The translations under genes were made by a program, and so were the position numbers. A stretch of DNA of 64,000 bases from contig JAHQRK010000004.1 in assembly GCA_019828595.1 (NCBI GenBank), positions 248,001-312,000 on the forward strand, in the 5' to 3' direction. Below the pieces are notes generated by a model. The model was given only the letters and a program-made list of their open reading frames with translations, had not been told where the DNA came from and ran no database searches. This document shows, piece by piece, positions 1 to 11,880 of this stretch. The first letter of the stretch is position 1; each line of letters opens with the position of its first letter. Origin of the DNA: Aphanomyces cochlioides (lineage: Eukaryota; Oomycota; Saprolegniomycetes; Saprolegniales; Verrucalvaceae).

Positions 1-421
1 GAAATCGAAAGACACTGAGCCAGAGTCCAGCAGCTGTCGTGACGTACAATGCAAGTAAATTCATGCACCGCGTCGGCAAATCCCACATGCAATCACGTCA
101 GGGATACCTTGACCGGTGGGCGATTTTATTCGGATATTCACGCCAGAATGGACAAAGCTTACACCTTCTTGAGTTTCCAATGGAATTCATGAAGGATGAG
201 CAAGATATCGACACAACGGGGGAAGGAATGGCCTAGTTTCTTTCAAATTTTCGTCCGAGAGACGACAAATCAAGTGTGAGTCCCCCCCCCCCGCTTGGAG
301 TCTTCGCTATGATCGCATGGGGAATGATTCGAGATATACAAGAGCTGACAAGCCGTTGAACAATCATGCCATGGCATAAGTTTTGCATTCACGAAAAGAA
401 TAGTCATTGTCATTTTCCATA

Positions 422-1242
422 CTAATGGTATAATACACTTTGCAAAACTCTTGGACTTAGTATGACGTCAAAGATTGAATTTGCTTGGGGAGTCGGTGGT
501 TGCTCAGTGTAAATGGCACGGTTGGCCGTCGTCGATGGGTCGTTGTATCCGCTGCAATTGGAGCTCCCAATCGTCTCTCGGGTGTATAGTTGATAGCGCT
601 CTCTCGCCACTTGGCAGCGATCGTTCTCACGACAAGCCAAAGCACGAGGATGCCACAGGCGCATATACCCAAGACGACGAGTAGATTGTCCACGGCATTT
701 TTTTCACCAAGTTGAGCCTATCACGCACAAAAATGTCAACACTTACGAATCCAGGTATAGTCGGAATATCCCCAATAGCATGATTGTAGACACTTGAGTC
801 GACTGAGAGAACGAGATTGGAATTGTCATTCAAGTCTCTAAATTGCAGTAAACTCAAGGGGGGGGGCGACAGGGGAACTTACAAGGCATTGAAGGGAAAA
901 GGGGGGAAATTGGCGTTCGACAGCGACAGCTGCGATAAATTGTTGCCACGGAAATATCTAGCACGGCATTTGTACTGCAATAGTCGACAACATGACGATA
1001 TTTTCACAGAGCATCGCTGAAACTTACATGGATGTTGCAGAGGGAGGCAGAGCTTGGATCGACGAGATGCTCAACTTGGAGAAATTGTACGTTGACGAGT
1101 CATTTTGGAGAAACGTCGTATTGCCTTGAATGGTGTCGTTCAAGCATGGAACTTGTAGGTTATTGGAAGTCGAACAAAGCGTTAAGATCAGCGAGGCCTG
1201 GGCGACGCCAGCAGACGCAGCTAGTACTAGTAGGAAACTCAT
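422..1242 (-). pseudogene. LRR membrane protein copy A, degenerate
   Basis: This is a decayed member of the LRR membrane-protein family whose intact copies lie at 4018-5308 and 7391-8689. The first exon (about 1242-1028) still encodes a signal peptide and the Cys-containing N-terminal cap. One LRR exon (about 960-880), the post-LRR exon (about 850-740) and the transmembrane/tail exon (about 693-440) are recognisable. Two middle LRR exons are missing. The post-LRR exon is shortened after the DSSVYN motif. The tail is frameshifted between AAKWRE and RYQLY, and the normal stop after the PATPR-like motif is lost, so the frame runs on to 422. It cannot make the normal receptor. I am confident of the family and fairly confident that it is dead. 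Confidence 0.7.
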
Positions 1243-1675
1243 ATTCGCTGGAAAATTTCAAACTGTTTCGACAACAACATGGTTCCTTTCCAAGTTATCA
1301 ACGTCTGTCTCGTTGGCGTTAACTAAATTGTTGTTGTGCGTTGTAGCTGCGGGTCGAATCAGAGCAAAAGATTGTCCACGTTGTATGAAGAATGCACGCA
1401 GTCAAACCCAAGTAAATCCACACGAAGGGGAAGAAATGAGTGCAATTGGTTTGAATTTTTGCGCTGATAGTCGACGTAAGAGATACTGTGGTCAATCGAG
1501 AATCCACCTCGACTACAATGAAAGCTGGGAACTTTGAATTTATATCTCCCTTATATAGCTTGAAATCTTTGATTAACTATGTACGGCATGGCGACATATA
1601 TATCTCGACGGCGTATTGATTGCGGATATGCAAGGGCAGTACAGTAGTTAGCTTTGCTTGAATAATATGTTTATT

Positions 1676-2209
1676 CGTGTCTTGGAGTGGCGAGATGGTG
1701 GACACTCAGGTCTCGCTCGCTAAGCACAAGAGTTTCATCGCTCGATCCAATTTTTGGCCTATTCCCCTTGACCTCCTGCTGATATTACTCCTCGTTGCCC
1801 TCCGTTTGCTACAGCATGGAATTGTCTAACAACAACAAATGCGACTTCCACGTCCTTTCATGCAACGAAATGTATAATCGATCTCGCGAATCCTCGACGA
1901 TTATTCACAGCCATGACTTGTACTTTGCCCTCCAGAACTCTTGGAATTTCATCATGTAACTAGTTTCCATAAAATACTGAAACATTTAGTGTTCTTGGGG
2001 ACTGGCAGTCTGCTCATAGCGCTCCCGCCACTTGGCAAATTGTACGTTGACGAGTCATTTTGGACTGGGAGAAGCGTCGTATGGCTTTGAATTGTATCGT
2101 TCAAGCATGGCACTTGTACGTTATTGGAAGTCGTGCAAAGCGTTAAGATCAGCGAGGCCTGAGCGACGCCAGCAGACGCAGATAGCAAGAGACTCAAAGC
2201 TGGATTCAT
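1676..2209 (-). pseudogene. LRR membrane protein copy B, two fragments
   Basis: Only the two ends of an LRR family gene survive. Positions 2209-1990 encode a signal peptide and N-terminal cap very like copy A (ASLILTLC, then PCLNDTIQ), after which the frame runs into unrelated sequence. About 1676-1725 matches the extreme 3' coding end of the intact gene at 4018 (shared TCTTGGAGTGGCG and CGCTCGCT). The exons between them are gone. This looks like an internal deletion after tandem duplication. It has no coding potential for a full protein. Confidence 0.6.
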
Positions 2210-2877
2210 TTCCAGGAAATTTTCAAACTGTACGAAAAAGCGGCATGGTTATCCACGTCTGTCTAGTTGACCTTGTACACACGACAGTCGTCCACTCTCG
2301 GCATCGAGTTTGAAGTGTGTCTTGCTTGGAAATGCCATAATTTGTGCTAAAACTTGAAGAAATAGTTGCTGATCGTGGTGAATTAGAATGGAGACGATCG
2401 TTCTGTCAATAAATTTCTTTCAGACATTTCACACCACTCTGCGAGAGTCCAGGAACACTGTCGTCTTGTTTGCTCTCCAGCTTGTCCACGCGTAGATCCA
2501 CCGCGCCAACTCTACACGTTTTGCTCAAGGAAACGCTTGGAAAATCCAATCTTGTGCTTTGTCGCTGTGTCGAGAATCCCCATCTTCCGACCATTCCATT
2601 GCGCCACGACGACGACGACGACGACCGTGACAACTAAGCAAAAGCCGAGTCTTTTCATCTTCCAACGACTGGGGGCTTAAATTAAACGCTCGCTGGAAAA
2701 TTTGCATTCGAGACAAGAGTTATTCCCGCGATAATTTCATGAAATGTTCAAGGCAATCAGGTATACCACATTTCCATCTATTCACAGTCGGCCCCTCCTG
2801 ATCCTTGGTCTTTCACTCTTGGAATTCCATCATGTAGCATCAACTACTTGGATTTTGTTTGCCAGGACATTCAAAAT

Positions 2878-3860
2878 TTAATTTCCTCGGGGAGTGGCTG
2901 GCTGCTCATTGTACATTCCGTGGTTGGCAGTCGTCAGGTCGATGTATCCACTGCGATTGGAGCTGCAAATCGTCTCTCGGGCGTATAATTGACAGCGCTC
3001 TCGCCACTTGGCAGCAAACATTCGCAAGACAAGCCAAACGAGGAGAATGCCAGAGGTGCCAGATCGACAAGGCCACGAGTATATTGTTGAAGGCATCAAT
3101 TTTACTAGCTACGATACGTTTCGCCCATGAGCTGCAACTATGTCAAGACTTACGATTGTAGGAGGTGTCTGTGTATCCCCAATAGCACACATAGACCGCC
3201 GTTGTGCGATTAATGGCCGAATAAACATCTTGAAACGAGGCAGTCGACGAAATACGACGGACGAAGTTGGTGTTCTGCCCACAGATATTCAAAGTCGAGT
3301 TGTACGAAGTCGATGCCAATGCCAACTTGACATCCCCATAGTTGAAACGGTTGTAGACACTTGAATCGACTGTGAGAAGGATATTTGGATTGTCATTCAA
3401 GTCTCTAAAAGGTAGCATAACCAAGGGGGGGGCGGTGGGGGGACGTACAGGGCGTTGAAGGGATACGGGGGGAAATTCGCGTACGACAGAGAGAGCTGTG
3501 ATATATTGTTGCCACGGAAATATCTACCATGACATTGCAAGGTAAGTATGCGATCGCAAAATACGTACAAGCCGAGTAGTTTGGGCAAATAAACCTCCCA
3601 CGGTAGAGTTTGAATCCAAGGGAATCCCACGTGATTGTAGCTCACATCCCTACGAGGTCAATAGTCAGACGTGACTTTTATGGGATTTGCGTACAAAGTC
3701 TGGACGGGAAGCGGCGTTTGAATCCATCGATTCATGAGTGCATTGTGACTTAAATTCCTACGACAACCATGAGCTGAACAGAAGATTCAAAATGCGTACA
3801 GAAGATTGAGCGAAGTTAGAACTTGTACCGTTACTTCGCTGATTTGATTGAATGCGTTCT
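2878..3860 (-). pseudogene. LRR membrane protein copy C, lacking its first exon
   Basis: The middle and 3' exons of the LRR family are present in order: a partial second LRR exon (about 3850-3795), LRR exons with SHNAL (about 3760), DVSYNHVGFPWIQ (about 3640) and YFRGNN (about 3530), the post-LRR exon (3410-3160), and a final exon ending at 2878 with a transmembrane helix and the tail QPATPRGN. Phase-2 introns separate them as in the intact copies. No signal-peptide exon exists between here and the neighbouring copy at 4018. Instead the upstream sequence resembles the flanks of the other copies, so the 5' end was lost at a duplication junction. It could still be transcribed, but it would not enter the secretory pathway in the usual way. 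Confidence 0.6.
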
Positions 3861-4017
3861 AGACAAGAGTTATCCCCCCTTCGTTTTAAATCTTTGACTA
3901 ATTGGCACGGTATGACTGTATAGCTTTCATCCCAGGGCGTGTTAATTCGGGTTATGCAGCGGTAGACACACAATTGAACACTCATGACATAGTATTAGCT
4001 TTGCTTGAATAAAGTAT

Positions 4018-5308
4018 TTAATCGTTTCTTGGAGTGGCGGGATGCTGGACATAGAGGCCCCGCTCGCTGGGGAGATCGTCGTAGTCACTACAATTGGAGC
4101 CGCTGATTGTACCCCGAAGATATACTACATAGCGTTCTTGCCATTTGACAGCAAATCGCATAACAAGGGAGGCCAAGACGAAAAGAATAGCACAACTTCC
4201 CACACCCACGAGGATAAAATGAAAGGCTTGCTTTCCCGAGTCTAGAAACATACAAAATAGAATTTTCCAAGATAATGCAGCTATACGTACCCTCATAAGG
4301 CGCAGGTGTGTTTAACGAATATCCCCAGTAGCATAAATACACGAGTTTCGGTGGCCCCACCGAGGTTTGGGCAGAATAAAACGATTGCACAAAGTTGGTA
4401 TTGCCCGCACAAGCCGCCAAAGTTGCATTGTACGACGAATTTTGCATATTGAGACTAACGCCACCATAGTATAAACGACTGTAAGCGAACGAATCGACCG
4501 AAATCACGACATTTGGATTGTTGTTCAAATCCCTATGGAATACACGATATAATGGGAATGCTCGAGCAGAACTTACAAAAACGCGAGGGGATACGAGGGG
4601 AAATTGTCATACCCAAGGCGTAATGTTGTCAAATTGTTGCCACGAAACGTCCTTAATTGATTCATAAATCGTCAAATCTCAAGAAAATATGGACTTACAG
4701 GCGATACAAGTTTGGTAAATAAGTTCCCCACATGACGTCATGAATCCATGGCAGGCCCCCTTCATTATAGCTAATATCCCTACGAAAATTCGAATCAAAA
4801 TGTGCCCAGGGGGAGATTCATGTACAAGGAAGAGATTGTGAGGGGCGTTTGTATCCAGTTCGTTTGCAGTGCATTGTGGCTTAAATTTCTACAAAAGCCC
4901 TCCAAGTTAGTACAAACTAGCATGTCTTGGACAGAATTCCTACAAAACTGTGAGCGACGCTGGGATTTTGCACGAAATCTGGGTGATGTTATTGTAGGAT
5001 AAATCTCTACGAAGAGAGAAAAAATAAGACAACAAAACCTACTAGTGTGCATGGACGTACATGGCTCGAGCGCTGGGCGGAAGGTCTTGAATGTATGAAA
5101 TATTTAGATTGGAGAAATTGTAATAAGTCGCGTCGTATCGAGCCAAATACGTCGTGGTGGCTTGGTTCGTGTCGTTTAGACACGGCACGGATGTGTTGTT
5201 CGCTTGCGGACAAAGCGTTAGCGTCAGCGATGCATTTACAAAGACTGTAGCAGTGGCTGCGAGCAAGAAACCGACCGTCCTTGCAGCTCGATGCGGGGCA
5301 GACAGCAT
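4018..5308 (-). CDS. LRR single-pass membrane protein (copy D, intact)
   Basis: This predicted type I plasma-membrane protein has a short leucine-rich-repeat ectodomain. I can read seven exons. Exon 1 (5308-5061) gives a signal peptide ending near VFVNA and an N-terminal cap with paired Cys. Exons 2-5 each encode one LRR (DLSYNN, NLSHNAL, DISYNEGG and FRGNNL cores). Exon 6 is a Cys-containing post-LRR region with repeated N-x-S/T sites. Exon 7 holds the helix FILVGVGSCAILFVLASLV and a roughly 45-residue cytosolic tail ending YVQHPATPRND. All introns are about 45-55 bp and fall in phase 2 between repeats. The stop is TAA at 4018-4020. No kinase follows, so it would need a partner to signal. 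The ligand and function are unknown. It is the intact end of a tandem minus-strand cluster. Confidence 0.75.
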
Positions 5309-5662
5309 GGCTCGTTTACTTCTTGGAAGAAATGACCACCCAATGCGTCACCAGCTGGTAGTCAATCCATTGACAACTGGACATCAACTGTCCTGTATTT
5401 CAATTTGTAAAATTATTTCACAAACACACACGATGAGTGGTGAGTTATTTTTTTCAATAATTTATTTATATTTCATGCCCTCCAAACATATTCAATAATA
5501 CTTGGAGCTCTTTTTCAAGTCAATCGTGGCTTCTCGAATAAACTGTACGATGAATTGAAATTTTGGTTGTCGTTTGGTACATCCTTCGCGTACCGGTATA
5601 TACCGTCTGTTAAACAGCTCGATTGTTCGGAATATTATTGATTTTTTAGTACAATTATGTGA

Positions 5663-6027
5663 TACAGTCATGGCTCGATTTAGTGAACCCACTGAAAATG
5701 AATATACATTTAAATTAATATACAGTCAGATGCAACAAGTTATAATAATATAGAGTTTATTCAAGTCGTTTGAACACCACAGACGTCGATGGCCACACGA
5801 AGGGAATTGCAGATGACCCAAACGGTACTGAGATTTGGCGGTTGTTGGTTGATGTCATGAATAATTCACTGAATGCTTTGGATGTTGTTGTGAACTTCAC
5901 GGCTCATTTCGATGGGCACTACGATGGTAGTAGAAATTACCTTTCATAATCATTACCCGTGTGGAACACGATAACTGTAATGTTTTATATTGTTTAAGGG
6001 TTCACTAAACGAGCCATGACTGCAGTA
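5663..6027. mobile_element. MITE-like element with pogo-type inverted ends
   Basis: The ends are inverted copies of about 25 bp: TACAGTCATGGCTCG at 5663 and the complement CGAGCCATGACTGCAGTA ending at 6027. The pairing continues inward through the block AGTGAACCC. TA lies at both outer edges, as expected for pogo/Tc1-type insertion. The 365-bp interior holds no transposase. It does contain an open frame of about 50 codons (about 5776-5945) that I do not recognise. The call rests on the paired ends only. Confidence 0.6.
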
Positions 6028-7390
6028 TTATTGTCTCGGTGAAGTGTTTTCTAAGTTGAAGCAATGGTGAGACATTTAGTTTATGTAAAGTGTCTGACCA
6101 GATTGAAGAAAATTGGTCCGGACATCGTGTCGAGGATTTATCGCACAGCAACTTCAATTTCCAAAACAGGTGACTAAAGTAGACTTGATTTTAGTATGAA
6201 AAATGACTAGATGAAAACATTCTGTTCGTGTCAATAGGGATAGATATTCAATTTAGACTTTGTTAATGTATGCACAGACACAAATTCAAAGACTGGAAAT
6301 TAGGTGCCATTATGGATAAACGACTCGACGGCTGTGGCGGGACATTACTTTGTCATGGAGGTCCCAGTTCGAATCGTTGAATGCGACGTTTGATGCAAAT
6401 AAATCGATTTAGAAGTATAAACCATGTGCAGTTTATCGATTGGCATCTCTGTTTTTTCGAATACCAACGCCGTTGTCCAATAAAAGTCACCAAAGGAACC
6501 CCTTTCAATCTCTACGGTACACTGAGCAAGATCCCACGCTTGAGACGATGGCAAATTTCAAACTTTGGAAAATTTATTGACACGTTGGAACTGACAGAAA
6601 ACAAAATCGAAAAGTACTTGAGCATCAGATCGCATATCGATGTCATCTCATCACGATAAGAATTTCGTTGTAAACTCGGATGTCCCATATTTTGAATGGT
6701 TGTGATGAAAGCCCATCAGGGCTTTTCTGGATGACTTCAACTAATTTATATCTATTCGAGGTCAAAAATGAATTCAGCGTTGAGTGAGGGCAATTGCGAT
6801 GAAAGCCTCAACCCCCCAAATTACTTATCGTAGTTCAGTAAGCTTGACAAATGCAGGTTATAGGGACATTTTCACCTCGTCACGAGCAATCGGGGCATCG
6901 AGGGACAAGTAGAACTTGAAAATATCTTCCACCCTGGTTGTATTGTGAAACAAAAGGAGAACGACACCAATTGACATTTTTCACATCGAGATATTTAATC
7001 TATATTTTATTCCCTCGGGGAAAAATTGACTGAAACAATACTCTAAAGATATAGCGTCTGCTTGGATTTGAAAGCGCTATCCACGATGAATGATACACAC
7101 GGATGTATTGTGCCGGCAGGAGGCTTATCCTGTCTTCACCAACTCGCATTTCTGGAGAAGAAACACATGCGCACAATATTTCACCAATGAACGAGATGAA
7201 AATTCAAACAACTATGTCAATTCAATATTTAAATGTTCACCTTATATGAGTATACTCAATAATTAATATTTGGCACTCCAAAATAATCGACTCTTGGTTG
7301 GATAATTGTTCATTTACAATTTGTGCAGTACTGATAATCGAGAAAGGCAACGCACCATATCCACTTTGAAAAATTCAGCTGCCATCTCGG
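6028..7390. other. Intergenic region upstream of LRR copy E
   Basis: No supported gene lies here. A 92-codon frame at 6381-6659 (plus) contains the leucine-rich stretch IDTLELTENKIEKYLSI and could be a remnant, but I see no clear exon structure around it. The last few hundred bases are AT-rich and presumably hold the promoter of the gene starting at 7391. Confidence 0.4.
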
Positions 7391-8689
7391 ATGAGCCCAC
7401 TGACATGGGCCGGCCTCGTGCTGGCCGCAGGTGGCGTCGCTCATGCCTCGCTGAGCTTAACGCTCTGCTGGAGTGCTAGTGGCGTACAATTACCATGCTT
7501 ATACGATACGGTCCAAGGCAACACGACGATTCTTCCAGTCCAAACCAACTCTACCATCTACAATTTGTCGAATTTGAACATCTCATTTATTCAAGACTTG
7601 CCGCCAAATGCTCAAATCATGTACGTCTCTATGCTTGCTCGTGTGGATTTTTCATGGTTACATTGTTGTAGCGATTTATCCTTCAACAATATTAGCAAAG
7701 TCTCCTGCAGGATTCCAAGCTCGCTGAGTTTTCTGTGAGTATTTTTCGCTATTTATTTGATTCATTGATTGCATCGGTAGGAATCTTAGCCATAATGCAC
7801 TCCAAACCAATTGGATTCAAACGCAACTGACAGTCTCAACCTTGTAACTCAATACCCTTCCTTGGCTCATCTAAATTTCTATTGTTACAGGGATATTAGC
7901 TACAATCAAGGTGGATTGTCTTGGATTCAAAATGTTCGATGGGGAGAATATTTACCGAAACTCAAGCGACTGTACGTCTTGCCTCGCAAGGGGGCTTCAA
8001 AGATTAATTGAGATTGATAGATTTTTCCGGGGCAACAATGTGATGAATTTACGACTGAACTATGACAATTTTCCCATGTATCCCCTGGAAGTCTTGTAAG
8101 TTCCCCGCCCCCGCGGTATTCTTTGATCGCCGTTTCATTTTTCATTTATAGAGACCTGAGTCACAATCCATATGTGGCTATTACTGTGGATTCACGGGTG
8201 TACAATCGTCTGTACTTTGGCGGTTTCCAGCTTATTGTGGGCTCGAGCTTGTTTGCCAACACTATGAATGCTTGTGGGGGAAATTCCTACTTGGTTCGCC
8301 CAATTGATTTCGTCATCTCGAACGAGAATAATACTTCTACGATTTCGACAGGACGTTGGCAAACAGTCTATGTATGCTATCCAGGCTATTCAAATACCAT
8401 TGCCCCGACTTATTCATGTAAGTTCGGATCTAATTCAACGATGAAAATACTCTTGGGAATTGTAGACGGACAAAGACCGGGATTTTATTTCATGTTTTTG
8501 GGCGTGGGTATGTGTGCCGCCTTTGTCCTCATTGTCACTTTAATTCGCAATGCGATCGTCAAGTACCGAGATCGTCATGCAGTCTTTGAACGTGGAACAA
8601 TTTGCAACTCGGATTGTAGCGACTATGAAGACGCTCTTGCTGGCCAGGTGGTGTACGTCCAGCAGCCAGCAACTCCACGACAGAATTGA
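7391..8689 (+). CDS. LRR single-pass membrane protein (copy E, intact)
   Basis: This is the plus-strand paralogue of the gene at 4018-5308. Seven exons read cleanly: 7391-7620, 7672-7734, 7781-7843, 7891-7971, 8021-8095, 8152-8417 and 8466-8689, giving 333 residues. Every junction is phase 2 and each of exons 2-5 carries one LRR (DLSFNN, NLSHNAL, DISYNQGG, FRGNNV). Exon 1 encodes a signal peptide ending near VAHA. Exon 6 is the Cys- and Asn-glycosylation-rich juxtamembrane region. Exon 7 encodes a membrane helix (FYFMFLGVGMCAAFVLIVTL) and a tail with the motif CSDYED followed by VYVQQPATPRQN. The tail is conserved with copy D, which argues for function. There is no kinase domain. A role in cell-surface recognition is inference from architecture. 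Confidence 0.8.
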
Positions 8690-10799
8690 TTCTTTGGATT
8701 GTGTGTCAATTGTCAACTGCGTAATTCTATATGAAGTAAAAGCCAATGTCTTATCTTTTGCTTGTTTTTCATGAGGTCACTTGGGCAAAAATTGACAAAG
8801 CGCTTTAACATGAAAGTATTCCACGCAAATGCAGTTTCACCCACAAGAGTCAAGTCACCAGTGAGAAAGTAATTCAGTATTTGAGAGTTATTCGTCATGA
8901 TTTTCGCTCTTTGCGTGGCCAGAAGGTATTTTCTTGATGCTTTCAAGTGTCTTTCATGAACAGCGCAGCTTGTCATGGCGAATTGAACCACGTTCATTGT
9001 GGATATATTTTGCATGCTGGCTATGATCGATCATACATGTAGCTCATATCAAGTTGAATCAACAATCTAACTCAATGCAGCTGAACACTATAGCCATGTT
9101 TTATAGCTTTGTTCATGTCTATATGCATATTCCGCCTATCTCAATGGAGGGAGGCCTCAAGCCCACAAAAGTGTTAGTTCTTATGTATTTTATCGTCAGA
9201 AATGACAGCAAGTAGGCAAGAAGCCCTCATTACTGAAACTTGATCTTGTTATCCTGGGCATTTAGTCGTTCAGTCTACAAGCCATATAATCCCACATCAA
9301 CGAAATCCATTAAGAAATACCATTCCATATCGTATGAAGACTACCAGGTTCCATTGCATATATATATTCTGCGAACTTGATGCACAAAATCATGCAGAAG
9401 ATGGTAAGTCGACATTTGATGCGTGAAATGCCAGAGCGTGTAGCTTGACGCTTGATTGGCCAGTTCATTCTAAAAATAGAAGTTCACATGTCAAATTGAC
9501 CACAAATAAAGTTGTGACTTTCACGAGAAATGGCTAGCCTTGCTCATCTTTTGCTTCTCGAAGCTTGTAAGAGAAGGAGGATTTCTTTCAGGAAGAGCAC
9601 AAACTCAAGTCGCCAAGGAGGATCGTATGCTCACGAAGCCAGCCCTAGGGCATATTAACAAGAAACTTGGCTTTGCACTTTAATGGAAGGTTCAAGTGAA
9701 AATCCTGTTTATCAATCCGACAATAACTTCATGATCTGGGGAATGCTTGGTCAGCTGAGTCGAAGGCTATTTTGACGCTCTCACTGCCATCTAGTCGCTT
9801 TTGTGTCATTGTTGTTTTGCCTATGTAAAACATCGTCGTGCAAACTTTGAAATATATGAGCTCGTGGAGTGGAGACTATAATACGTTGATCTCGAAAGAG
9901 AAAACTGTAATTTGATTCCTGACTACAGAGTTGAATAGTTTTATCGTTGTGAATGGGACAAAAGGCTGCTGTTGTGTTTCGACCAGTTGTTCTGACTTCC
10001 GGGAGCACTGCGCGGGAGGTGAGTTTGACACGATATGATTACTTCATGGCTAATTCCAAACTGACTATCCTACTGCGTAGAGGCACATCCTGGACTGGGA
10101 CCATACTCGTTGGTTCGACCAATCTGCACAATGGGAGGATGTTCGTGAGTTGTCTGATAGGATAAGTATAAATATTCTGCGCAGAGGGACGCAGGACTAT
10201 TGTTCCAGAACACCACTTCAAACAACATTTATTCGAGTTTTTGCAATCGTGGGCTGTCAATCCAGCTGAAATAGGGGGCCGGATTGGGCCCAGAGATCTT
10301 GGACGCTGACATCTCTCTTGCACAACGCTGCATTGCTCTTTAAAAAGAAATAAATCCACAGCATTTGCCACGCTCGACGCCTTTTCATGAACATCTCTGT
10401 ACAAAACTCCTCGATGTCATCAACTTGCTGTATTGACACGGAAAGCTTCGTATCGCCACCGCAGGTACTAAACTAGGAATTGGAATGTCATTCGATGGAC
10501 AGCTTCATCAATGAAAAACCCTTGATCGACACAATGTGTTTATTCGTTACGGTGTGTTTGAATGTGAAATGCTGTGGCGAAGGAATCTTGTTACATGCAC
10601 ATCAACCATATTTTGTTCAACTTCGTAGGCTATTTCGTTGTTGTCAAGGAGGCCTCAACAACACACAGGTTCGATGATTTTGCAGATTTAGACGTGAATG
10701 TTTGACGTGCTTTTGTCGCTCGATTCGATTGCATTAAAGTTTCTTTCGAGTTTTTCATTCAACCGATGCAGCGCATGATATCGCAATGGCATGGACAAC
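8690..10799. other. Gene-poor interval
   Basis: About 2.1 kb with only short, unrelated open frames and no splice-consistent gene that I can assemble. Some composition resembles decayed coding DNA (for example 9953-10165 plus and 10480-10677 plus), but nothing is recognisable. It ends at the MITE beginning at 10800. Confidence 0.5.
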
Positions 10800-11273
10800 T
10801 AACGTAAATCACCATGAGTGAGCACAAGTTTGGAACCGAAAAGTTCAAGCTCAAGTATTTCAATAAGTTTTGCGAGTTATTTTCTAGTTCAAGTCGCAAA
10901 GGAAAGATTGAATTTGGAATTCAAAGAACAGACAAAAAGTACGCAATTTTAGTCTCGATTACGACTCCTTAATGCTGTCCAAAGTTTCATTAGCTTACTT
11001 TTTGGGAATCGTGAGTGAGCACAATTTAATCTTGAATAATGTATCAAAATCAAGATGAGATCTTAAGGTTTAGGGTATAAATATTCAAAGGAAACATTAA
11101 ATTTGAGAGATATATGTTTGGAGGATAAGAGGAACAACAGTCCGAGTTTGCAGAAAGCGCGCAATTTATCCGGCTTCCGAATAAATAAAAACATTGAAAT
11201 ATGGAGGTTCCTCTCCTTAATTTCTACTGGTGCTCACTCACGATGCCATGCTCACTCATGATGATTTACGTTA
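10800..11273. mobile_element. MITE-like element with 25-bp inverted repeats
   Basis: The termini are inverted copies of 25 bp with a single mismatch, beginning TAACGTAAATCACCATGAG at 10800 and ending with the complement at 11273. TA at each edge suggests a TA target duplication. A second, subterminal pair (GTGAGTGAGCAC near 11011 and its complement near 11230) lies inside. There is no transposase in its 474 bp, so it would be non-autonomous. Confidence 0.65.
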
Positions 11274-11880
11274 GAATCACCAAAACGATCAGGTTGCCAT
11301 CGAGATGCCAAGCAGAGCAACGACTCGTGTAGAAATTTTAAGCGGTGAGGGGTAAAGTCAATCATACTGCATACGTCGGGGATAATCAATTCCCGATGCT
11401 CGTCGTCATACGCACTGAGATCATTGCCACAGAATTCTGCACTGGAAGAAGGAAACGTGTGAAAATGCAGTACGTAGAATATCCCCCCCTCTACCTCCTA
11501 AAATTCATATTTGACACCTTTTATCGATTCAGATATCAATTGCGTGGAAACCTGAAGGGGAAGGGCGTGAGGGTGAGAGGGGCTCGAACTTTCTCCAGCT
11601 TCTAGACAAGGCTAACGTTATTGATATATTTTGAAGCCTACAGAATAGATCGAACATCATTTGTCGTGGAAACGATTGTACTGTATTTCCCTCCCTAAAT
11701 TTCATCGAGATACAAATTTGATGCTGCTTTTTTCGACTATTTCTGGTCATGGCAGTAAGAAATCGTGATGGCATCTATTAACATAGATCTCTTCATGCGT
11801 TGGAAGCAACTACGAGGGTACACGGAGCGGCAGGCAACAAGGAATTTTTGATTTTGTTGGAACTATTTTCAGATTTAATG
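11274..11880. other. Interval between two MITEs, possible gene-tail remnant
   Basis: Two stretches look exon-like on the plus strand. About 11283-11343 ends in a GTGAGG donor. About 11534-11634 follows a possible TTCAG acceptor and closes with a stop. They could be the 3' end of a gene whose 5' part was lost at the MITE insertion. I cannot name a family and the reading phase is ambiguous, so no CDS is called. Confidence 0.2.

Noticed and set aside
39..236. A 65-codon frame at the left edge
   Set aside because: No recognisable similarity, signal or splice-consistent continuation.
2606..2632. Short CGA-type trinucleotide run
   Set aside because: A small microsatellite in decayed LRR flank sequence with no apparent role.
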